The translations under genes and the position numbers were made by a program. DNA of 64,000 nt. Origin: Cyclina sinensis. Taxonomy: Eukaryota > Mollusca > Bivalvia > Venerida > Veneridae. The notes under the pieces were generated by a model. That model made no database searches. It saw nothing but the letters and a program-made list of their open reading frames with translations, and was not told the DNA's origin. Positions within the stretch are counted from its first letter, which is position 1, and every line of letters begins with the position of its first letter. Location of the stretch: the NCBI GenBank assembly GCA_012932295.1, contig JAAONU010000016.1, positions 39,339,241 through 39,403,240 on the forward strand. The letters are read 5' to 3'. Positions 24,301 to 37,600 of this stretch are shown here, piece after piece.

Positions 24301-26619
24301 TTCGCTAAGTGCTTTCTCAGACATATGATGCCACTGTAGCATTTGAGTTTGGCTTTAACAGATCAAATCTTGCCGCATCGTCAGCTTTGCTAATCTTCTG
24401 GGATAATTGAATAAATACTACCGCAATAACAAATCTTTTTTTCGTAGATTATTTTTTGTTTTGACAACGAAGAGTAGCAGATAACCATTTATTTTGCCAA
24501 TTTTGAAATTAACTGTTTCATTCCTTCAAAGCACTTGAATGCCAGAGTTTCATTCAATCAAGCAATTTAATGGTAGTAAAACATTTTATAAATGTTTTTC
24601 AAGTTTAAAAGAGTCTATAAAATACATGCTAAGAACTTATTAGCTGCAAGTTATTTCTTCAAAGAATAAACATTTCAAAGCATAGACAGTCAGATTGTTC
24701 TTAATTTTATTCGTTAAATTTAATTACAATGCTTTAAGCACTATGCCGCTGTGAGCACCAACACATTTGTAATGCATTTCTGATTTATGACCAGATATTG
24801 TTTGTTTGAGATGTTCTTACATTCTTTGTATGTATATCTATTCTTGAATATAAGAAGCATGTGCCATAAGCCTTTTTGTTGTTGTCATTGTTTTCATGTG
24901 TTTTTCCTACATTATGACAGGAAAGTATATGTTAACTTTCTTCTCTCTCTCTCTCTCTCTCTTTTTTAAAAATAATTTTGTCTTAAAAAATTCTCAAATA
25001 CAAACTTTTTATTATATTTATGCTGAAAAACTAAACAATCTGCTTGATATATCAATTCTGACCAATTAAATTTTAGGGGTATAATGTCAAGTTTCAGAGC
25101 TTTGCTACAAATGTTCCAAAGTAACAGAATTCTTTTCAGAAAACACAGACATATAAGTTAATATATCCTAGAAATATTGTACAAATATTGTACAGGTTAA
25201 ACTGTAAATCACATGAAAGGAGATTTTTATCTTTTTTATTGGGTATGGTAAATGTATTCAAAAGTTAAAAGACTCTTTTCTGAAAACAGTTCTATTTTCC
25301 TCAAAAGCACCATATAGAATTACGATTTATGTCAGGCCAGCTATATTGATACCATCTTTTTCTTTTCAAAGAGATCATACTGATAGCGTCACCGATTGAA
25401 AATTTAAGAGATTATCCATTTTAACAAATAACAAATCATACTTCAGCATTCAAAAATGGTAATCGTAAGTTGCTGTCAAGTAAAATAGTTCTACATTTTG
25501 ATTTTTTCAAAAGGGTCTTCTACCACCCACAGACAAAGTTTTGGTCACAGAAAAAATTCCATGGGGTAATTTTTTTTTAAATTTTAATGAGCATTTTTAA
25601 ACTAAAAAATCTATTACTGAATAAAATAAATTCAGTTATAAGAGTAGATGATTTTGAAATCAACAAACTCTCTTTAAACATGTATTACAGCTAAAACAAT
25701 TATTGAAATGCAGTAACTTATGCTGAATTTTAAAATTTAAAACTCCACATAATTCCATTACAAAAATGTACTTAAATGAAAGATACATGAGACACTTTCT
25801 TAGAATTTATGGTATTTCTGTTCACCTTTATTTAAAGCTTTTACTTGACAAGAATGCTTTTCATCACCATTATCACCATCATCAATACCATTATCACCGA
25901 AATCAGCAGCAGCAAATCTGTTTTCAAAGACAAACCATGACAACTTTTAAGCATATGGCCAGCTGACAGATTTGGACTTGTGTTAAAGGCACAATCAACC
26001 TTCAATCAAAGAAGTGAAAACAGCAACAAGGTTACCTAGAATATCTAGTTATTGGTTTTTCTCTTAAGGCAGTAATTAATACCGATATTATATATAATTT
26101 TCAACAATTCGACACCCTTTGAAGCATGAACAAAGACAAACTGCAGAATTACTTTTAATGAAAAACACCATTGAATTTCAGATCAAGATAGCTATATTCT
26201 AGACTTTATTTGAAGTTATCAAAGTGATCTGTACACTTTCTTTAGTCTATATCAAAACATCTGACAAAATGTTGCACAATAAGACATTGTTAAACAAATG
26301 CAGTTTCCGACAAAAAAGTAAAGGTTGAGAAAAAATATAAAATAAAACAGCCATTAGTGAATTGTAGGAAACTTACTATTCAACCAACAATTTATAAAAG
26401 ACCTCCATGCATTTTCATTTTTTCAATGCAGTTTTTGCACCTGTTTAAATGGATGCATTGTCTGTACAGTTGCTTCAGTATTTAACTTTTGAACTTAATT
26501 TACATACATTACTGAGTATTATCTCCACTTTTTTATTCTAACATCCAAAGATGTGTATAAATGCATTATTCAATTATGATGACTTTTATAATATCAAGAA
26601 CATATCTTTATTCCAAAAA
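18395..26619 (-). other. Large intron, no certain exon
   Basis: AT-rich intron. A minus-strand open stretch of about 43 codons ending at a stop near 24320, containing ISKADDAARFDLL, has coding-like composition but no supporting context. A CT microsatellite lies at about 24937-24960. No transposon open frame or RNA gene was recognised. Confidence 0.45.
24937..24960. repeat. CT microsatellite
   Basis: A run of about 10 CT dinucleotides inside the receptor intron. Confidence 0.85.
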
Positions 26620-26737
26620 GCACTTTTTTTTTCTGAACCGGGCCCATATGGATGGGGAGGAAGACTCGGACCATTCATTTCAAGAGATGTTGTTCTTACT
26701 GTATGGATGTGAAGACTGGGGTTACTGAGAAAAGCCA
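26620..26737 (-). other. Exon-like island, proline-rich (unplaced)
   Basis: A GC-richer block on the minus strand carries two good acceptors: GGCTTTTCTCAG|TAACCCC and CATCCATACAG|TAAG. After them comes an open frame containing MNGPSLPPHPYGPG, close in composition to the Pro/His/Tyr/Gly-rich N-terminal exon at 30019-30227. From the first acceptor the frame accepts a phase 2 donor, as both receptor first exons offer. However, the visible donors (CCCG|GTTCAG and AAAAA|GTGCTT) leave phase 1, which does not match the phase 2 acceptor at 18394. It may need another small exon, may be an old N-terminal exon that no longer splices, or may be chance. A run of nine A just before the second donor would also make a sequencing-length error important. 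Confidence 0.3.
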
Positions 26738-27392
26738 AGAAGTGTTCAAAGTTAGATTCTCAAAATATATGGTACATCAGATTTTTCAGATGTAAAGAAC
26801 AGATTATTTCTAATGAACTTTTATAACAAATTAAAATATTTTTAAAAGTAATTTCCACATTTGAAATTCTCACTTATTTATAGTTACTCTTAAAGCTACT
26901 TTTAAAAAAAGCACAAACAATTAATAATCCTTAAAATCAGTATTCTGTGGCTGAAATCCTTCAACTGATAATTCTGATTAACTGATAACCAAATTTTGAA
27001 ATTTTGTTATTATAAATAATTTCAGCGGTAAAATTTTGTAAGTCATCAAATTGGGTATAGGGTTTCATTGTTACTTTGCTAATGTGAAATGCCAAGTTCA
27101 TCAAGTTTGTACATGAAATCTTATCATTCAGACTTTATATGAACTAGGAAATAAGAGTTCATATTTATCCAGGTTAACAGGCATTTGTATTTTTTTGTAT
27201 GGATAATTACCTCCCTTTAATAGTAAAGCCATAATGGTATTCTTCTTTGTCAGTAATCTAAACAATTCTCATTTGATAATAGAATATGGGATAAAGTAGT
27301 GAGTCTAGTCATTTCTTAAACAATTTGAGAAGGGTAAATTACATTAATGTAAAATAATTCTAATTAGATATTCTTTTTGCTTTTTCACTTAC

Positions 27393-27469
27393 ATTTGTAT
27401 CTGATATGTAAATATATCGCTTCTTTGTATTCATTGAAGACAGAAACATAAGTCTTAGTTGTATCAATT
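27393..27469 (-). other. Exon-like fragment resembling a PC4 (SUB1) domain
   Basis: A 77-base block is bounded by acceptor CTCTGTTTTAG|AATTG and a consensus donor AAAT|GTAAGTG. One frame (phase 2 in, phase 1 out) reads YVSVFNEYKEAIYLHIRYK, which recalls the single-stranded-DNA-binding beta strands of PC4/SUB1 (pattern YVSV...F/YKG..I.IRxY). Its phases do not fit the receptor exons on either side, so it is not taken as part of that gene. It could be a relic or an exon of an unrelated nested gene. The match is short and made from memory. Confidence 0.25.
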
Positions 27470-30018
27470 CTAAAACAGAGAAAAAGAAAATTCTTAAAAT
27501 ATGATATACAATTCTTCTTCTCTACATTTAAGATGTTCAAAAGAAGTTGAGTGATCAATCTTGATCTGGAGGTGTTAAGGAGATGTAAATATCAGTACAT
27601 TTATACTTTTTCTATCAAGAAATACGACTGGTAATATATCATGATACATAAAGCTGATAGAATATTTGTGTTAATCATACACAATTTCCGCATCATCTTA
27701 TATTATCTATGATTTGTACATATATTTACTGCACATGATCTTTTCATCATTTCTCAATGTCTTTTAAAGTGTGGGCACTAGAGATTGCTATCTTGAGTCA
27801 TTTGAAATGTTTGAAAACAAAGGTTGATGCAACAATATGACGTAGTAAGTGCTTTAAACGAATAGTATTGTAATTCATACAATGGAGCTGTATGTCTTTA
27901 ATGCAAGGTCCAATAAACTGCTAACAATAAACTGTTAATTCGACAATGAATTTTTCTTGTAACTTGAAATTCCTACCATCTTACATTACGCCAACCAACT
28001 GTAGGTTGCCTTACAAATTTTTACGCTAAAATTAGTAACAAGTATTTTTGAAATAGGCGTAAGTAATTGTAAATAGGCGTTAGGCATTGTTACTGTGAGA
28101 GGTCAGAGAAAAAGTAATGATTAGTAATTCTAAAGTTTCGAGTGGGGAAAAATGTTTGATGAGATCAATTTTCTAAGCCCCTTATTTCCTTCCTTTGCTA
28201 TGAAGAAAAAGGAGTCCTTTAAATTTTCTAAATAATGAAACCAATTAAATGCAAAAAATTGTCCAATTTTTTCCTTTCAAAAACAGTTCTATTTTAACTG
28301 TAAAAAAAGTTTAAATAACCAAATAGTTTTGTGTACTTCTGAGTCAATTGTACTCAAATCTACATACATAATTCCATGGTACACATACTGGAAAAATTTA
28401 GTATTTTTTAACTTTTCAAGTATACATGAATAATTTCCTACAAAACTTGTGTAACTTTATGGTCTTTTGTCCATGTGTAATGTAACTTCTTTTAGTGGAG
28501 CAATTCAAAAGCAATCAAATTTTATATATATTACATATATGCCTCTGGTAGTGCATCAATGCGCAGCAAAATTAATAATCCAGAAAATGCAGACTAAATC
28601 ACCTAAGGCCATTATTAAATGTCTGTTTTTCCAAGGTGTTGTATTATAATATTATAACTGGCTGATTTTCAAAGGTATATTAGATTATATTTCTATGTGT
28701 TAAAATGTAAATATGAAAGAATACAGTATCTTTCTTCTTCAGAATAAAATATGTATTCATATGATTAAGTGACTTTTTGGACATGTGTCTCAAAGGCTAG
28801 CTATTATATTCAAAGCTGATCTTGTTGGATATTCCTTTCAAAATGTACCTTTGTTTCTTTCATAAACATACCCTATGATATTCATGAACACTTTTGCCCT
28901 AAACGGCCCAAGTTTTGGTTCACAATCATTATGCTTCTAATTAAAAAACACTGCCAGATTAACATTTTGGTATCCTGGTTCAAATGTAACAACAAGCTTT
29001 TGGCACTAGAAGGCAACAACAACAACTATCACAGACTCGTTTATGAAACTCAGGGTCAATAAATATCTAATCTGGGGCTATGCTGAAAATAAGAGGAAAG
29101 TAAAACATTTTCTTCTTTTCCCACTAGAAGCAATGAACTTTTTTTCTGAAAAAAAAAAAACAACAAAAAAACTTGACACCAGCATTTCACAGCACTTTTC
29201 TTAAAAATGAAAAATTTCTAATATTTCACTTTTGTGTTAAAAAGTCTAACCGAAATAACTGTATATGTAACCATCAAGACAACCATATTTAACATTTTCC
29301 AGAGATAGTACTTTTTTGTATTTACTTTATAGCCAATGAAGTTCTTTTCTAGAACTGTATATTACAATATAAACAGGTGACCATGCCACTATTAAATATT
29401 CATATGAATAACTGAATCTTTCAAAATTAAAAATGGTACAACTATGACCAACAGATTTCATTTTTGCCATTATCTTCATGTTGACCATTTGAACTTGAAA
29501 ATAAACATATCTGAGTATTTTAATGAGCAATTGTGCTTAAGTGCAATTTCTTCTGACCCTTGACCCCACTTCCTACATAATGATATCTAAAATCACCTTT
29601 TATGAAGCAATAAACCCTATTGCACTAGAGGACCACTTCATGGAAAGAATTTTAAAGTTGATTTATGGTGTATTTACATTGCAAGTGTTATATCAAAAGT
29701 AAATAAAAGTTGCACTATGGGGTCAGTGATATTGACATATTCAATGACCTCAGGGGTTTCGAGCTGGACATACAGACATGTATATCTAACTGACCATCAA
29801 TCAGATATTTTGACAGAAGTTTAACCCCCAAAATGTACTGAACGCTTTGACCCTTCCCCTATGACAACCTGAGACCATAAAATGATTACATGTCAAAAAT
29901 GCATAACAGAAGACAAAAAGATCTTTAATGTCAATGAATCTAGTCAGAATTCTGTTTTTTTCTTTTTTTAAATGATTTTTTTTCAATGACAATAAAAAAT
30001 ATCTTTTAAAACAATTAC
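27470..30018 (-). other. Intron 1 of the proximal isoform
   Basis: AT-rich DNA immediately downstream of the proximal first coding exon. Apart from a DR1-type motif at 29554-29566, no feature is recognised. Open frames here look like chance. Confidence 0.5.
29554..29566 (-). promoter_or_regulatory. DR1-type nuclear-receptor half-site pair
   Basis: On the minus strand the bases read GGGTCA-A-GGGTCA, two identical half-sites spaced by one base, the arrangement bound by RXR heterodimers, HNF4 and COUP-type receptors. It lies about 450 bases inside the intron after the proximal first exon. Binding and function are inferred; one such match in 64 kb could arise by chance. Confidence 0.3.
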
Positions 30019-30227
30019 CATTTCACAAACAAGTCTCCAAATAAGCAAGTGAACACTTCACTTGTTGGATCTATTCTATGGCGAGGAGGGAAAACAGCCC
30101 CTCCCATCTGATGAGGTGATGGGCCCTGACTATAAGGTCCTGGGGGTCCATAGAGCTGCTGGTGGGGATGAGGTTGATTCCATTGTGGGGGTGGCCCTGG
30201 ACGGCCACCATACTCAGAAAACATCAT
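30019..30227 (-). CDS. NR1J: Nuclear receptor proximal first coding exon (Pro/His/Gln/Gly-rich N-terminus)
   Basis: The open frame starts MMFSEYGGRPGPPPQW and continues with Pro, His, Gln and Gly repeats (PHPHQQLYGPPGPY), a typical disordered A/B activation region. A TAA lies in frame just upstream of the ATG pair, and the upstream bases do not read through in the needed frame, so this is a start exon. The donor AAATG|GTAATT ends in phase 2 and joins C at 18394 to make a Cys codon, giving 69 residues plus that Cys. Another donor, CAA|GTGAAG (phase 1), would cut off the hydrophobic end (VFTCLFGDLFVK) but does not fit the next exon's phase. The position of the ATG is firm; the choice of donor is less so. 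Confidence 0.75.
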
Positions 30228-33107
30228 ATTTCTTTAAATCTACACAATTTTGATAGAACTCTTTGAATTAATGAAGCAGTATCTGTATTTTGATCTTTTT
30301 ACTGTTCAATCTGATTAATACATATCAAATTCTATAATCAAGTTATACTATCTTTTCCTAATTTTAAACTTTAGGGTAGTTCAGGTGATCTATTCTACAA
30401 CACTTCCAAAAATTTCATGATCATTTTCTCCATAAACACAGTTTAAACCTGAACACAGAAAAAATATCCGATATCAGCTGAATTAAAAAAATTCTTTTCC
30501 TTGAGCAGTTTTTCACATATTTGAAACCACAAAAGTAAACAACCAGGTAAATTATCCACAAAATAAACAAAGTTCCTGAAACTAGTTGATCATGTCCTGA
30601 TGTCTGTTTCTAAATGAAGTGAATATTGTCCGAACTTAGTGAACTACTGAAGAAGTCCTCAAAATCAATTCCTCCTAAACATGATCAACACATGACACTG
30701 TTACAAGCTCTCAATATATCTCCCCCATCTCTAAAACGTTTTCCCTTCTCTCCAGTCTGTACTATTGACTACTAATAAAACATGGTATACAGTACAAGGT
30801 GACTCGGTACATTGTGTCTTGATCAGCCAATCACTGCACGCCTTCAAGCAAATTTTGTTACAACTAAGCTCCGCCTACCTACAATTTATAGGATTACATT
30901 TTCTGTGTTTGTGTTTTGCGAAAATATTTGTAATTGTTTTAATTACCCACAAGACGACTTGATTTCTACACAAGGAAGAAATAAATTTTCTAACCTTGGC
31001 TGTTAAAATGTAGGAGTTATTGATTTTGAAATCTGTTTTAAAATACTTAAAAGCTATTTATATACTGACATCCACAAGAGAAATCATAAACTGTAGAGCA
31101 CTAGAAGTGTGTTTAATACATTATATGATTATGAATCAGTTGCAATGCATGATTAACTCGTATCCACGAAATAATCACAATAATTTTAATAACAAAATCA
31201 CAAATTTCCGCAAGCAATTTTCTACAAGTGTTCCAAATTTACTGGAATAAAGGTATAGTCAATAACATACACATGTAACAGAATTTCTGCCGCAGGGTGC
31301 TCATACCTACTTCTTTCATTATTTTCTTTTTATTTCGTTTTCCCATTTTGCTTTTTTTTTAACTTCTTTTTTTTGGTTAGATGATATTTTAGCTTCCATA
31401 TTTTCAAAAATATTTATCATACTTTAAATGGTATAAAACATAGTATCTTTTCATATTCCAAGACAAAATAAATGTTTCTAAACAACATAAAAAACTAAAA
31501 TGGATACTCCACTTTTTTTTCCCAAAATGAAACAAGACAAAAACTTGATAGCAAAGTCTGAGACCTGAAAGTCTCAACAATTTCATGAAATTTAAATTTA
31601 TACCCTTTATTATAGAGTAAGATTTCCTATCTGTGTTAACTGCTTTTTTTATCTCATTTATTCATGCAAAATGCCTAACAGATTATGATTCCATACTGAC
31701 ACTTATAAAGGCAAAATTTGAAACGTATGAACTGTCTGCACTGAACCCATCATTAATACATCTTTAATGCATTGGGCCGAATATTCAAAAATTGATCCAG
31801 TACCAAATGTCAAGCTGGACCATATAATCAACAGACACCATGCCCTAGGGACAGTTACAATTTGAAACAACTGCACTGATAGAGATCACCTAATTTTGCC
31901 CACACTGCAACATTCCTGACTCACAAATTTGTCACCATCAGCCCATTGGGTCTGCAGTCACATGCAACTGTGACTTAATTTCACTCGCCAGACTCGTTAT
32001 AACTGATGTAACACTACATCTTTGAGCAAAAATCTGTCGACTGTAACACTAGACTTTTGAATAAGTAATGAGTTATCTGTCTTAATCGGCAGAAAGTGGA
32101 AATAAATTAGGTAAATTGTAGTGGTAGTGGCTTACATGCAGGAACGCTTCATGAAAATTTGAATACACAATACTGTTAAATCAAACTTCAGCAGATCAAT
32201 GAAAACAACAGCTTTTTGTTGTAATTAGTTTTAATACTCATTTTAATTAATTTTCTAAAAACACACTGCTCGTTTCTTACATAAGCCTGACAATAAAAGC
32301 AGTATTTTAGATGTGCAAAGTACTATGTTTGATTTCTGTTTAACAATCACTTTTTAAGTACAGTCGTGAATTCTATGTTTAACAGTTTAAATGGCGAACA
32401 GTTTTAAAAACTGTCAGAGCTCAACACATGAAACTTGGTCAACATTTCTGTTTTATTAAGCACTCTGGCTGGTGGGTCTAACTAGAGATAGTAATAATAA
32501 ATCACTGAACCCTTCACACACACGTAATTCACCTATAAGCTTCATCTGACTAGCGTGACACTGAATATGTACGAAGTAATTGAATCTGCAGAGCCGCTCT
32601 TGTTTTTGTCTATCATACATGCAATTCTGCCATATAAGTGGAATTGAAAAATCTTGCGCTGGGTCTCTGGGCTTCATTTATGGCAAAAGATACCATCACA
32701 ATAGCAAACAATTGACATTTTGCAGGGACATTATGTGTCAGAAAAAAGTGGAAAATGATGTAGGTGATAATAGGTGATAATGTCATTTTTAAGGTCAATT
32801 TTCTTGATCAATACACGTCTAGCCAAATGATACTACAAGACAAGTATCTGAACTAGGCAGCCGTAACTGGTACGCTGATATCCATGAATTCCTGCTTTTT
32901 TCTTGACATCATGTAAACTGATCTTAGAATGCTTACCTGCCTTAATTTGATGAAATCATTAAACTAAAAACATGCTTTCATCTTTCATAAACATATGTTT
33001 AATCTATAGACCTTCCTTTTATGTACCAAGGTGAACCAACCTCTCTTGATTCTGCAAAACAACACCTTCTTACTTTTTCCCCATACAGATATCTCAGGTT
33101 GAAAGCC
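30228..33107 (-). other. 5' region of proximal start exon and intron of distal isoform
   Basis: The first few hundred bases here should contain the 5' UTR and a promoter for the proximal first exon if it is an independent start. No TATA box, initiator or GC-rich island stands out. The remainder is AT-rich with only short chance frames. Confidence 0.4.
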
Positions 33108-33151
33108 TATCTTTTTTAGTCACATGCAAATATCTGAGCTTGTTAACCAGT

Positions 33152-33153
<2 letters not shown>

Positions 33154-33219
<66 letters not shown>
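33154..33219. repeat. TA microsatellite, about 33 repeats
   Basis: An uninterrupted TA run that begins directly out of a CAGTCTTTATA sequence, which is the same CTTTATAT segment found in each unit of the adjoining 35-bp minisatellite. It thus appears to have expanded inside a unit of that array. The length is likely polymorphic. Confidence 0.95.
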
Positions 33220-33222
<3 letters not shown>

Positions 33223-33229
33223 CGATACA

Positions 33230-34690
33230 TATAAAGAAATAAGAGATTGTAGGCCTGTCTTTATACTGGCCAAATATGTATAGAAATCAGAGACTGAAAG
33301 CAAATGTCTTTATATTTACTATATATATAAGAGATTGGAAGCCTATCTTTATATTGCTTATATATATAAAGAAATAAGAGATTTAAGCTTGTCTTTATAT
33401 TCACCATATATATTAAAGATTGTAAGCCTGTCTTTATACTGGCCATATAAGAGATTGTAAGCCTGTCTTTACAATGGCCATATAAGAGATTGTAAGCCTG
33501 TCTTTATACTGGCCATATAAGAGATTGTAAGCCTGTCTTTACACTGGCCATATCAGAGATAGTAAGCCTGTCTTTATACTGGCCATATAAGAGATTGTAA
33601 GCCTGTCTTTATATTGGCTATATCAGAGATTGTAAGCCTGTCTTTATATTGGCCATATAAGAGATTGTAAGCCTGTCTTTATATTGGCCATTTAAGATAT
33701 TGTAAGCCTGTCTTTATATTAGCCATATAAGAGATTGTAAGCCTGTCTTTATATTGGCCATATAAGAGATTGCAAGCCTGTCATTATATTGGCCATATAA
33801 GAGATTGTAAGCCTGTCTTTATATTGGCCATATAAGAGATTGTAAGCCTGTCTTTATATTGACCATATAAGAGATTGTAAGCCTGTCTTTATATTGGCCA
33901 TATATGTATAGAAGTCAGAGATTGTAAAATGTAAGTATGTCTTTATATTGACCATATAAGAGACTGTAAACCTGTCTTTATATTGGCCATATAAGAGACT
34001 GTAAACCTGTCTTTACATTGGCCATATAAGAGATTGTAAGCCTGTCTTTATATTGACCATATTAGGGATTATATGCCTGTCTTTATATTGACCATATAAA
34101 AGATTGTAAGCCTGTCTTTATATTGGCCATATAAGAGATTGTAAGCCTGTCTTTATATTGACCATATAAGAGAATGTAAACCTGTCTTTATATTGACCAT
34201 ATAAGAGAATGTAAACCTGTCTTTATATTGGCCATATAAGAGATTGTAAGCCTGTCTTTATATTGACCATATAAAAGATTGTAAGCCTGTCTTTATATTG
34301 GCCATATAAGAGATTGTAAACTTGTCCTTATATTGGCCATATAAGAGATTGTAAGCCTGACTGTATATTGACCATATAAGAGACTGTATACCTGTCTTTA
34401 TATTGGCCATATAAGAGATTGTAAGCCTTTCTTTATATTGACCATAAAAGAGATTGTTAGCCAGTCTTTAGCCTGTCTGTATATTGACCATATAAGAGAT
34501 TGTAAGCCTGTCTTTATATTGACCTATATTGACCATCTATATACAGAAATCAAAGATAGTAAGCCTGGTTTATATTGGCCATATAAGAGATTGTAAGCCA
34601 TCTTTATATTGACCAATATTGACCATCTATATACAGAAATCAAAGATAGTAAGCCTGGCTTTATATTGACCAGATATACAGACATCAGAG
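33230..34690. repeat. 35-bp minisatellite, about 40 copies
   Basis: The unit is GGCCATATAAGAGATTGTAA followed by GCCTGTCTTTATATT. Variants form blocks: TACTGGCC units at the left (about 33420-33600), TATTGGCC units in the middle, and TATTGACC units increasingly to the right, with longer compound units containing ATATACAGAAATC(A)AAGAT at both ends. This pattern suggests expansion by slippage or unequal exchange from the centre, with older units at the edges. It is not coding, although it creates a short chance frame. Confidence 0.95.
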
Positions 34691-37600
34691 ATTATATAAC
34701 ATAAAGAAGACATAGTCACTTTCATCTTTGCTTGCCTGGTGGACATTTCCAAGACTGTAAGAGACTAAAACTACCATTAAAATGTTGATAAGCCTTAAAC
34801 TGTAAATATTTCAAGCCCAGTAATATTGTCACTTAAGGAAATTTAGAACATACTGGTCTGAAAAAGTATTAAACACAAAAAGGTTATTTTGATCAATCAT
34901 ACATAAGGACTGATCATTTCACTTGCTATTAATTCATTCTATATAAGTTAGATTAAACATTTCCTATAGAGGGAAAAAAGCTTTACATTTATTATAAATG
35001 ATATTTCATGTTCTAAAATAGGTGCTTGCTACAATATAAAAGCGACTTCATTTCGCAACATTGCCCCTATAAAAAAAAACCACCTACAGTCTTTTCTGTG
35101 CCATTGTAAGGGGTCCAATGAAAACAAGATGTGATGAATATTGATACAGCTTATTACAAGGCATGTATGGAATACATTTTAATAGAAATCATCGCCAGTA
35201 TATTCAATAATCAATTAAGAATCAATTCACATGAATGCTTACATAGGCACACTTGGGTGATACAATCAGACGAAGCTTAAAATGTGTTGCATTTGACTTT
35301 GATTTTATTCAGTGACGTTTAATTTACATGCATTTATAGATCATGATAACATTGCCTTTTCATCAACACTCCTCTTTTCAATTCTTTCAGAATCATCGAT
35401 TTTGTGCATTTGACTGTTGCCATTAAGGATGCATATGCAGCAAAAAGCAATAAATGGTATCTATTCAAGGAACAAGCTAGTTGAAATGTTTCATTATCTA
35501 TGATAACTTCTATAACCACTCATGAAAAGCTGTTGTTTGTGTGATTTTACAGAAGACTGTCACAGACGATGCATACATTATGTACCAAGTGTTTTACTTA
35601 TCTAAGCTACAAACAGTAGTGTCTCAACTACTGGATACATGCTGTAAACTTGTTGTTAAGTCTCAGGAACAGAATAATCATACCAAACAATTCCCAAAAT
35701 GCTCCAGAAAAACCAATTTATTCTGTACCTAGTAACTTTCTAAATGAGATAAACAGTTCTGATATATTGATCTGGAAAAAAAAAAACTGCCAGAAATATC
35801 GAGCTTGCAATGAGGAAATTTGTTTTCGTCATTATTTGTAAGGGTGACTAGCACTGATGTTCACATTTTATGAACGTTGCTGATTGAACGATGTCGTGAT
35901 TTATGTCTTTATATACAATAAATAGATGTAAGGTGCCATAAATGCTGATACTTCAGTACCAAATATGGCAAAACAAGCTACAGAGTCGCCAACTTTTAAT
36001 CAGAATTTTTCTCGCCTGCCACCCTTGTCTGTTCCCTGTTAAAATGAGGCTACACTAGTTTAGGCAGTCAAATATACCCAGCATACAGAATAATTCAAGC
36101 AGGATTTGAATAGCATAACATATTTCCGCGAGAAGTCAAAGCAACAATTCATGTTATGTATTATGATTTTTCAAAATCTTACATCTCAAACTGATAAATC
36201 AAATTGAAATCTTTAGAATAAATGTAAAATCTACTGATGAAAAGTTAAATCTAATGCTATTCTGACCAAAATCTACTGGTGATGGCTAAAAACAGTTCAC
36301 AGAAAGTCACAAGACTTTCATCCCTTGTACAGAATTCAAACCAGAGACCTGCAGATTACGGTCTGACTTTCTACCCCTCAACAACAAAATTTAACTTTCA
36401 AGATAACTGAATGTTACATAACAACTACCTATTTGCAAGATCTGCTCATAACTCAAACTTAACAATGGAATGATTTGAAATAAAACATATCTTTAAGAAT
36501 GCAACCTAATGAAAGATTGAACAGTTAGGTCAGACAATTATAGATGCATGAATTTATTCTGAACTGTAACATATTGCAATGGTACATAATTGCAAAGATC
36601 AAAGTTTAATTTTCAACCTTTTCCCCAATTAGAATGGGATTATGTAACAACCAAGACTATAAATCATTGCAAATTTTCTTTACTCTGTCACAGAATTTTT
36701 TGTTTATCCATCTACATAATTAATGCTCACATTTGTTAGTCATAAAATTAATGATAGTAAAAACTACACATTTATAATTAGCGATACATTTCTCATTTGC
36801 ATATTTCATTCTGTGAAGTTTGATTGAGCAATACAGTTGAACCACTATGCATTCCTAGCAAAAGAACTGAACAGACTTACAATTATGATTACATTTCAGA
36901 ATTCAGAATCCATGAAGTGATTTAACATTCATTTAATCACAGTTAATGGTTAGCTGAGTATAGGACTGCTTGTTACTGATCTATCTGCTTGGGTATGGGC
37001 TTTCCATATGACTGTCACCCCTAGTCGTTGAGTTTGGGGGATTCTGCAAGTTACAGCAAGTGTCGCATTCAAGAAACTTTTTACATTCTGTCTGTAAAGA
37101 GCCAATACACAAGATGCTTATGAAATATCTCATGACAAATATAATTTGGAATACCTGTATTAGCAGAACTTTCTGTGATAAAAAAAAAAGAACTTCAACA
37201 GTAGAACCCTTCTATGACAAAATGTAAAATTAACTTGAAAACTCTGACCATGACCTCTGAAAGACAGTTTCCAAACACATCTTTGTGATAAACAGGAATG
37301 AATTTAACTATCACATTTACAGGCAGTATTCTGGCTAGAAAATAATAAAAAGGCTGAAAACAATATTGAATAATTGCTTTGTACTGAGAAATGTCAAATG
37401 AAGCTAATACCTTAATCCCATCTTTTTTTCTAACCCATTCTCATATATCAAATGGTCTTAAAATCTTCAGCATCAATATCTTTACAAAATCGTCTTTGGA
37501 AATGGAGACAGGAGGTGAGAGAGTGATCATTTACTCACAGATTACGCATTCTAATTCCCACATTTGCATGGTAATATTGGGGAAATGAGTAGCTGGACAT

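Noticed and set aside
24320..24450. Minus-strand open stretch containing ISKADDAARFDLL and a stop
   Set aside because: About 43 codons, no start, no recognised domain and no neighbouring exon to join; treated as chance.
36980..37080. GC-richer patch with TAACTTGCAG|AATCCC acceptor on the minus strand
   Set aside because: The protein-like frame (containing PPNSTTRGDSHMESPYP) hits a stop before any donor; the other open frame has only a weak GTAACA donor and phase 0, which does not fit.
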